The translations under genes and the position numbers were made by a program. A DNA stretch of 36,049 bases from Spirochaetia bacterium. Its GTDB lineage: Bacteria > Spirochaetota > Spirochaetia > Treponematales > Treponemataceae. The stretch covers positions 1 through 36,049 of the forward strand of contig JALELH010000009.1 of NCBI GenBank assembly GCA_022768865.1. The letters run 5' to 3'. Under the pieces are notes generated by a model. That model did no database searches, was not told the origin of the DNA, and worked only from the letters and a program-made list of their open reading frames with translations. Positions 30,543 to 36,049 of the stretch are shown piece after piece (the first letter of the stretch is position 1; each line of letters starts with the position of its first letter).

Positions 30543-31451
30543 ATGAAACCTACACTGGTTGTTCTTGCCGCTGGCATGGGAAGCCGTTATGGTGGTGTTA
30601 AACAGATTGATTCAGTCGGAAAGACCGGCGAATGCCTTTTGGATTTTTCAACTTATGATGCACGCAAAGCAGGATTTGGAAAAGTTGTATTTATAATCCG
30701 TCCTGACATTGAAAAGGATTTCAGGGAACGGCTTTTTGACCGTGTTGCTGCAAACATGGATGCAGAATATGTTTTCCAGTCAAAGGAAATGCTTTTGACT
30801 GCAGAAGAACTTAAACGCGGTGCAGAACGCACAAAGCCATGGGGAACACTGCACGCCGTTCTTTGTGCAGAAAAAGCAATAAAGACACCTTTTGCCGTAA
30901 TCAACAGCGACGACTATTACGGTGCAGAAGCATTTAAAATTTTAGGGGAACACCTTTCTTCCATTCCTGCTGATTCACCTGAACATGCCATGGTAGGCTA
31001 TGTTCTTGGCAACACAATGAGCAAAAGCGGTTCCGTAAGCCGTGGTATCTGCACAGTTAAAGACGGCTACATGGATTCCATCGTAGAAAATACAAAAATC
31101 TATTACGAAGGCGACAAAATCGTTACGGAATTAAACGGCACAAAAAGTTTCCTTACAGGTAAAGAATGGGTAAGCATGAACTTTTTCGGATTCAGCTTAA
31201 AGGCTTTTGACAGATTCCATAAATACTGGGATGAATTTAAGCAGACTTCTTTAGACCAGCCTAAAACAGAAGCCCTTCTGCCGGTTGCAGCAAGTGACAT
31301 TGCAAAGAATAAGGAAGGAAACATTAAATTCTTTACTTCTACAGAAAACTGGTTCGGCATGACGTACCCTGAAGACCGTGAAATCGTAAAGCAGGAAATT
31401 GCAAACAAGATTGCAAGCGGCTACTATCCTGAAAAACTCTGGGAAAAATAA
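30543..31451 (+). CDS. Sugar-phosphate nucleotidyltransferase
   Basis: 302 residues with the NTP_transferase start VVLAAGMGSRYGGVKQ (nucleotide-binding G-x-G-x-R) and the Asp pair INSDDYYG for metal and sugar nucleotide. It should join NTP and a sugar 1-phosphate; the sugar is not fixed by sequence, but manA begins directly after the stop, pointing to mannose or fructose-derived sugar nucleotides. The ATG at 30543 with GAGAGGA upstream is the proper start; the frame is open further upstream inside the transporter gene. It ends with the terminator after manA. Confidence 0.82.
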   Translation: MKPTLVVLAAGMGSRYGGVKQIDSVGKTGECLLDFSTYDARKAGFGKVVFIIRPDIEKDFRERLFDRVAANMDAEYVFQSKEMLLTAEELKRGAERTKPWGTLHAVLCAEKAIKTPFAVINSDDYYGAEAFKILGEHLSSIPADSPEHAMVGYVLGNTMSKSGSVSRGICTVKDGYMDSIVENTKIYYEGDKIVTELNGTKSFLTGKEWVSMNFFGFSLKAFDRFHKYWDEFKQTSLDQPKTEALLPVAASDIAKNKEGNIKFFTSTENWFGMTYPEDREIVKQEIANKIASGYYPEKLWEK

Positions 31452-32231
31452 ATGATCAAGCTTAATGCCATCCGCTCTGACAAAATCTGGGGATACGAAA
31501 ACTGGATTGCTTCTACCCATCCAAACGGAATGCAGAAGGAATTCCTTGACTTTGCGGGCAATGACTTTCCTTTGCTTGTAAAGGTAATTCAGGCCAATGA
31601 AGCTTTAAGCGTGCAGGTGCATCCCAACGATGAAACTGCAGCCCGCCTTGAAAACTGCCGCGGCAAGACTGAATGCTGGTATGTTCTTTCTGCCAGGAAA
31701 GGTGCAACTTTAGTTTATGGCTTAAATGATTCCTACACAAAAGAAGAACTTAAAGAAGCCATAGAAAGCAACAGCCTTGAAGACATGCTTTTTTATGCAG
31801 ACGTTAAGGCCGGGGATTTTATTTACATTCCTGCAGGAACGGTTCATGCCATTGGCGGCGGCATAAGGCTTTTGGAAGTTCAGCAGTCCAGTGACATTAC
31901 TTACCGCCTTTATGACTATGGGCGCGGCAGGGAATGTCATGTAGAAAAAGGCCTTGCCTGCATAGACGAAAGCAGCATTCAGGCAATTGAACCTTTTGAC
32001 AAAAACTTTGACTGCCCGTATTTTTATATGGAAGAAATTGCAGCCGACGGTGATTATGAAGCTGATGCTGATGGTGCGGATGTTGTTCTTTACTTTGTTT
32101 TAGACGGCAATGGCAAAATCAACGGCATGGAGGCAGCAAAAGAAGATATTTTTGCCTTTAAGAAAGGAGAAACCTTAAAAACAGAAGGCACCTTAAAGCT
32201 CATGAAGATTGCTGCTAAACAGGCAGTATAA
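31452..32231 (+). CDS. manA: Mannose-6-phosphate isomerase, type I, short form
   Basis: Interconverts fructose 6-phosphate and mannose 6-phosphate. 259 residues, the compact class of type I PMI. Zinc-site residues: VQVHPND, the Glu of KTECWYVL, and the His of GTVHAIGGG. QSSDITYRLYDYGR completes the substrate pocket signature. The ATG immediately follows the stop of the nucleotidyltransferase, with no spacer. Supplies mannose 6-phosphate for glycan or nucleotide-sugar synthesis. Confidence 0.92.
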   Translation: MIKLNAIRSDKIWGYENWIASTHPNGMQKEFLDFAGNDFPLLVKVIQANEALSVQVHPNDETAARLENCRGKTECWYVLSARKGATLVYGLNDSYTKEELKEAIESNSLEDMLFYADVKAGDFIYIPAGTVHAIGGGIRLLEVQQSSDITYRLYDYGRGRECHVEKGLACIDESSIQAIEPFDKNFDCPYFYMEEIAADGDYEADADGADVVLYFVLDGNGKINGMEAAKEDIFAFKKGETLKTEGTLKLMKIAAKQAV

Positions 32232-32261
32232 ACCTAAAGCCTTATAGGCAATTGTTTAGAA

Positions 32262-32297
32262 AGCTGTGGATGTTAAGAACATTCACGGCTTTTTTTT
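32262..32297 (+). terminator. Terminator of the nucleotidyltransferase-manA unit
   Basis: AGCTGTGGATGTT (32262-32274), loop AAG, AACATTCACGGCT (32278-32290): 13 pairs including two G-T, then seven T. Confidence 0.88.
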
Positions 32298-32298
32298 A

Positions 32299-32464
32299 TG
32301 TGAGTGCCGGTAACAAACGTATGTGAAGGACACTCACATGTACATGTGACTGACGGTCACTAACGTTGGTGAACATCACTCACATGTTAATGTGAACACC
32401 CCTCACATGTACTGGTGACCCTAGTTCACCAAGTTCAGATATGGTGAAGCATGTTCACCAAGGG
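32299..32464. repeat. Degenerate tandem hairpin array, about 23-bp period (array 2)
   Basis: Seven units starting at about 32299, 32322, 32345, 32367, 32390, 32413 and 32442, most of them 22-23 bases and one 29. Most fold as five- or six-pair hairpins: TGTGA...TCACA or GGTGA...TCACC. The outer pair switches from T-A to G-C in both arms together. Linkers are mostly ATGT or AAG-like. The sequence is unrelated to array 1. No unique spacers. Confidence 0.8.
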
Positions 32465-32536
32465 CAAAAGCAATTGATTTCATAGAAGACTGTACCTTTT
32501 GTAACTTTTGCCTCAAGAACTTCTTCGAAGTTCTTG
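32462..32536 (+). repeat. Nested-hairpin element, copy D
   Basis: Longer stem: GGGCAAAAG (32462-32470) pairs with CTTTTGCC (32505-32512) around a 34-base loop. Short hairpin: CAAGAACTTC (32514-32523), loop TTC, GAAGTTCTTG (32527-32536). It adjoins array 2 directly. The remaining bases to 32,659 hold only the promoter-like TATACT (about 32636) and ribosome-binding site of the next gene. Confidence 0.75.
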
Positions 32537-32659
32537 TACAGGCGGTTTAGAAATTGTTAAGCTTGTTCACTGCTTGAATAGGGGGAAGAGCGTAACTGCT
32601 TCCGCTAAAGCAGGTGCCTAATACCGGATAATATGGTATACTTTCTGCGGAGGCTTAAA

Positions 32660-33805
32660 ATGAAATTTCCGGTTGGCATTCAGGATTTTGAAAGTTTAAT
32701 AAAAGACGGCTATGTATATGTAGACAAAACGGCATATATTTATGACCTTGTAAATTCCGGACGTTACTTTTTTTTTAGCCGTCCGCGCCGGTTTGGCAAA
32801 AGCCTTCTTATAACAACGCTTGAATCATATTTTAGCGGCAAGAAAGATTTATTCAAAGGCCTTGCCATAGAAAAGCTTGAAAAAGACTGGACTGAATATC
32901 CCGTGCTGCACCTGGATTTAAACGATGAAGATTACACTCAGGAAACGGCAGTAACTTCTGTGATTAACCGTGCCCTTGTAAACTGGGAAGAAATTTATGG
33001 AAGTAAAGATTCTGAAAACACACTTTCAGGACGTTTCAGCGGAATAATTAAGCGTGCATACAAAAAGACAGGCAAGAAAGTTGTTGTTCTAATTGACGAA
33101 TACGACAAGCCTTTAATCAGCACCTTTGACAATCCTTATTTGCAGAACCTGTACCGAGCGCAGCTGAAAGCATTTTATTCAGTGCTAAAGACCATGGACG
33201 GCAGCCTTAAGTTTGCACTTTTAACGGGCGTAACAAAGTTCAGCAAAGTAAGCATATTCAGTGATTTAAACAATTTAAAAGACATTTCCATGGATGAAAA
33301 CTATGTAAAGCTCTGCGGAATGACATATGAAGAAATTGTTGCAAACTTTGATGAAGAAGTGGGCAAGATGTCAGATAAGCATGGCATTACAAAAGAAGAA
33401 TGCTACGCACAGCTGAAGCAGATGTACGACGGCTATCATTTCTGTGAAAATACGGAAGGAATATATAACCCTTTTAGTGTTGTAAATGCACTGGATGAAA
33501 AGAAATTTAAAAACTACTGGTTTGAAACAGGCACTCCAACAATGCTTGTTCAGGTTATGAAGGCGTGCAGTTTTAATTTCAATGACCTTGAAGGAAGTCA
33601 GATAACTCCAGACTTGCTTGGTTCAATAGATGCAATGGATGAAACTCCTCTGCCGCTTCTTTATCAGACAGGCTACCTTACCATCGAAGGCTATGATAAG
33701 GAGTTTAACGAATACAGCCTTAACTTTCCCAATAAAGAAGTAAAAAGCGGTTTTGTAAATTTCCTTGCACGTTTTTACAGGCAGAAAGGCGCAGGTTCTG
33801 AATGA
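32660..33805 (+). CDS. AAA-ATPase_like protein, truncated (lacks the C-terminal nuclease-like domain)
   Basis: 381 residues. The start FPVGIQDFESLIKDGYVYVDKT, a Walker A variant SRPRRFGKS (about 40-48) and Walker B VVLIDEYDKPL (about 150-160) define the AAA-ATPase_like family common in gut anaerobes. Full members run to more than 500 residues and end in a PD-(D/E)XK nuclease-like domain (DUF1703/PDDEXK_9). Here the frame stops soon after FPNKEVKSGF, just before that domain would begin. A GGAGG ribosome-binding site fixes the ATG at 32660. Function of the family is unknown. Probably a decayed copy; the DNA after it carries other remnants. Confidence 0.75.
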   Translation: MKFPVGIQDFESLIKDGYVYVDKTAYIYDLVNSGRYFFFSRPRRFGKSLLITTLESYFSGKKDLFKGLAIEKLEKDWTEYPVLHLDLNDEDYTQETAVTSVINRALVNWEEIYGSKDSENTLSGRFSGIIKRAYKKTGKKVVVLIDEYDKPLISTFDNPYLQNLYRAQLKAFYSVLKTMDGSLKFALLTGVTKFSKVSIFSDLNNLKDISMDENYVKLCGMTYEEIVANFDEEVGKMSDKHGITKEECYAQLKQMYDGYHFCENTEGIYNPFSVVNALDEKKFKNYWFETGTPTMLVQVMKACSFNFNDLEGSQITPDLLGSIDAMDETPLPLLYQTGYLTIEGYDKEFNEYSLNFPNKEVKSGFVNFLARFYRQKGAGSE

Positions 33806-34006
33806 TAGTGTCAATATTTGTTCGCAATTTCATTGAAAAAAGTCATGCAAATCAGGCTGTTTTCTGCTCCTTATCCCACTCTGTTTTTTGTTCGCGAAGT
33901 ATTTCCGGACTGATGTAGCTGGCAGTGTGTTAGAAACTATAAAATGCTAATTTGCTTGAAAAAAGCATTCTGAAAAACAAAATTTGCTAATTTAACTTTT
34001 TTTTAT
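33806..34006. other. Gap with probable mobile-gene debris
   Basis: No intact gene. On the minus strand about 33855-33935 encodes a short open stretch (YISPEILREQKTEWDKEQ) that ends at a stop and is preceded in frame by another stop; it reads like the C-terminal end of a lost gene, possibly a transposase. Further on, GCTAATTT occurs twice (about 33948 and 33986). The lon promoter occupies the end. Confidence 0.4.
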
Positions 34007-34019
34007 TATATTAGTAGAA
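33984..34019 (+). promoter_or_regulatory. Probable promoter of lon, nearly leaderless
   Basis: TTGCTA (33984-33989), 17 bases, TATATT (34007-34012). The +1 near 34019 is two bases before the ATG. No ribosome-binding site and no inverted-repeat heat-shock operator seen. Confidence 0.5.
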
Positions 34020-34020
34020 T

Positions 34021-36049
34021 ATGAAAATAACTGTAAATGAAGATATGTTAGGCGGGCTTCCTGCAGAAAAGCCCCTTCCTGTAAAATTAAATATATTGCC
34101 TATTGGCGGACGTCCTATTTTCCCAGGCATTTTTACTCCCCTTATGATAAATGCAGAAGAGGATGTTAAGGTTATAGAAGAATCCATGAGCGGCGACGGT
34201 TATGTAGGCATTGTCATGCTTAAAGAAGACAAGGACAATCCTACATCCGTAGACTTGCACAGTGTCGGCACCGTAGCCCGCATTGTAAAGAAAATCAATC
34301 TTCCTGATGGTGGCATTAATGTTTTTGTTTCTACAATTGAACGCTTTAAAATCAGAAAGATTTTAAATACACAGAATCCAATTGTCGCTGCAGTTGAATA
34401 CCTTGCAGATTTGGAAGACGACACTTTTGAAGTAAAGGCTTTGACCCGTGCCTTAATCAGCGAAATGAAGGAAATCAGTGAAAACAATCCCATGTTCAGC
34501 GAAGAAATGCGTCTGAACATGATCAACATTGATCATCCAGGTAAAATTGCTGATTTTATTGTTTCTATTTTAAACATTGATAAGGCAGAACAGCAGAAAG
34601 TTCTTGAAATGCAGAATGTGCGTCAGCGTATGGAACAGGTTCTTGTTTACATAAAAAAGGAACAGGAAATTTACCGCGTGCAGAAAAAGATTCAGACTGA
34701 ACTTAACGAAAAAGTTGAAAAAAATCAGCGTGAATATTTTCTGCGTGAAGAACTTAAAAGCATTCAGGAAGAACTTGGATTTTCTGGTTCTTCTAAAGAA
34801 AACGAATACCAGAAATTTAAGGATAAACTTGATTCATTTAAGCTTGAAGGAGAAGCAAAGGAAACTGCCTATGAAGAACTTGCTAAATTCCAGATGCTTG
34901 ACCCACACGACAGCGAGTATAATTTAAGCCGCAATTATCTTGATATACTTACTTCCTTGCCGTGGAATGATGTGCCTGTAGAAGATTATAATCTTGAAGG
35001 TGCAGAAAAAGTCCTTAATGCAGACCACTATGGCCTTGATGATGTAAAAAAGCGTATTGTTGAATATCTTTCCGTGCGCCTGCTTAAGCATGACGGTAAG
35101 GGCAGTGTATTGATTTTAGTTGGGCCGCCGGGTGTGGGTAAAACTTCCGTTGGACATTCCATTGCCAATGCCATGAACAAAAAGTTTTACCGCTTCAGCG
35201 TTGGCGGTGAACACGATGAAGGTAAAATCAAGGGATACCGCAGGACTTATATCGGTTCTATGCCTGGTCAGATTATACAGGGACTTAAAATTACAAAGTC
35301 AAAGTCTCCGGTCTTTATGATTGACGAAGTAGACAAAATGAACGCCAGTGCCCAGGGAGACCCTAGCGCTGCTTTGCTTGAAGTTTTAGACCCTGAGCAG
35401 AACGGCAGCTTCCGTGATACTTACCTTGATGTTCCTTTTGACCTTAGCAATGTGTTCTTTATTCTTACGGCAAACACCCTGGATACGATTCCCGGACCTT
35501 TGCTTGATCGTGCAGAAATAATTGAACTTTCAGGCTACATTGACCAGGAAAAGATTGAAATTGCTAAAAAGTATATAATTCCTAAAAACCTTAAGAAAAA
35601 CGGCCTTAAGAAAAATCAGGTTAAATATACTAAACAATCCCTTGCCCTGATTGCTACAGAATATGCCCGTGAAGCAGGAATGCGCAATTTTGAAAAATGC
35701 ATAGACAAGATAAACCGCAAGATTATTACGGAAGAAGTTAAGGCCCTTGAATCAAAAGGAAAAACAGGGGCGGAAAAGATTTCTGAAGATTTTGCAAAAA
35801 AGACATTTACTGTTGATGTGGCAGAAGTACGGAAGTACCTTGGAAAAGCAATTTTTGATGAAAGCCAGATAAAAACTGCTTCTGTTCCAGGAACTGCCAT
35901 AGGCCTTGCCTGGACAAGCATGGGCGGTGATACCCTTTTGCTTGAAAGCATTTCCTTTAAAACAGACAAAGGCGGCCTGCAGCTTACGGGTCAGATGGGC
36001 GATGTAATGAAGGAAAGTGCCCAGATTGCCATGAACTGGGTAAAGCAGT
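34021..36049 (+). CDS. lon: ATP-dependent protease Lon (LonA), cut by the window edge
   Basis: About 676 codons are present. N-terminal substrate domain (about 18-210: LNILPIGGRPIFPGIF), coiled-coil (about 210-300: LREELKSIQEELG), then AAA+ with Walker A GPPGVGKTS (about 368-376) and Walker B VFMIDEVDKM, plus sensor-1 ILTANTLD. The start of the protease domain (TAIGLAWTSMGGDTLLLE) is reached, but the catalytic Ser/Lys region lies beyond the window. Degrades misfolded and regulatory proteins in the cytosol. The frame is open throughout. The ATG is preceded by an A/T-rich promoter and no Shine-Dalgarno. Confidence 0.95.
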   Translation, partial: MKITVNEDMLGGLPAEKPLPVKLNILPIGGRPIFPGIFTPLMINAEEDVKVIEESMSGDGYVGIVMLKEDKDNPTSVDLHSVGTVARIVKKINLPDGGINVFVSTIERFKIRKILNTQNPIVAAVEYLADLEDDTFEVKALTRALISEMKEISENNPMFSEEMRLNMINIDHPGKIADFIVSILNIDKAEQQKVLEMQNVRQRMEQVLVYIKKEQEIYRVQKKIQTELNEKVEKNQREYFLREELKSIQEELGFSGSSKENEYQKFKDKLDSFKLEGEAKETAYEELAKFQMLDPHDSEYNLSRNYLDILTSLPWNDVPVEDYNLEGAEKVLNADHYGLDDVKKRIVEYLSVRLLKHDGKGSVLILVGPPGVGKTSVGHSIANAMNKKFYRFSVGGEHDEGKIKGYRRTYIGSMPGQIIQGLKITKSKSPVFMIDEVDKMNASAQGDPSAALLEVLDPEQNGSFRDTYLDVPFDLSNVFFILTANTLDTIPGPLLDRAEIIELSGYIDQEKIEIAKKYIIPKNLKKNGLKKNQVKYTKQSLALIATEYAREAGMRNFEKCIDKINRKIITEEVKALESKGKTGAEKISEDFAKKTFTVDVAEVRKYLGKAIFDESQIKTASVPGTAIGLAWTSMGGDTLLLESISFKTDKGGLQLTGQMGDVMKESAQIAMNWVKQ

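Noticed and set aside
32299..32464. CRISPR-like array with TGTGA/TCACA palindromes
   Set aside because: Same reason: the variable parts are degenerate hairpin loops and linkers, not spacers, and units drift along the array.

Overview
The window is about 40% GC and reads as a chromosomal stretch from a host-associated spirochaete, most likely a Treponema relative. The hints are the EF-G fragment with the AHIDSGKTT signature of spirochaete/mitochondrial-type EF-G, a chemosensory system with no flagellar genes beside it, and overall gene style. The genus is an inference; no rRNA is present.

Layout. 1-1,420: 5' end of fusA and an adenosine deaminase, both minus. 1,704-3,004: an RRM RNA-binding protein and an M28 peptidase, plus. 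3,021-17,436: ten tightly packed minus-strand genes, cheW - small unknown gene - cheB - cheR - hybrid cheA - receiver/adenylate cyclase - four paralogous six-helix MCPs. 17,437-18,351: a repeat-rich gap (nested hairpins, a 23-bp hairpin minisatellite, a 25-bp direct repeat) and an NlpC/P60 lipoprotein pseudogene. 18,446-20,471: DUF4177-like protein, SPFH/zinc-ribbon protein and a membrane protein. 20,545-22,507: EamA transporter diverging from a class II Fic protein across an operator-like triplicate repeat. 22,451-23,808: a doubtful lipoprotein and an RluA-type pseudouridine synthase. 23,963-27,487: riboflavin operon ribD-ribE-ribBA-ribH. 27,637-28,342: small ABM-fold protein, then tRNA-Glu(CTC) and tRNA-Gln(CTG). 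28,419-30,474: cytidylate-kinase-like protein diverging from a two-gene chromate-type transporter. 30,543-32,231: sugar nucleotidyltransferase and manA. 32,299-32,536: a second 23-bp hairpin array and another nested hairpin. 32,660-33,805: a C-terminally truncated AAA-ATPase_like protein. 34,021 to the end: lon, cut by the window edge.

How the genes work together. The che cluster looks like an alternative chemosensory pathway whose output is cAMP rather than flagellar rotation: four membrane MCPs with a shared six-helix sensor module, an adaptor, adaptation enzymes, a CheA carrying its own receiver, and a soluble class III cyclase. The cyclase receiver has lost its phosphorylatable aspartate, so how CheA controls it is open.

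Two further patterns stand out. First, a dispersed nested-hairpin element occurs at least four times in intergenic DNA with compensatory changes in both stems, and two copies sit beside 23-bp-period hairpin arrays of unrelated sequence. Second, several transcription units appear to begin with leaderless mRNAs: a -10 box lies exactly six bases before the ATG in front of add, the RRM gene, the EamA gene, fic, rluA and the chromate transporter, and almost as close in front of cheW and lon.
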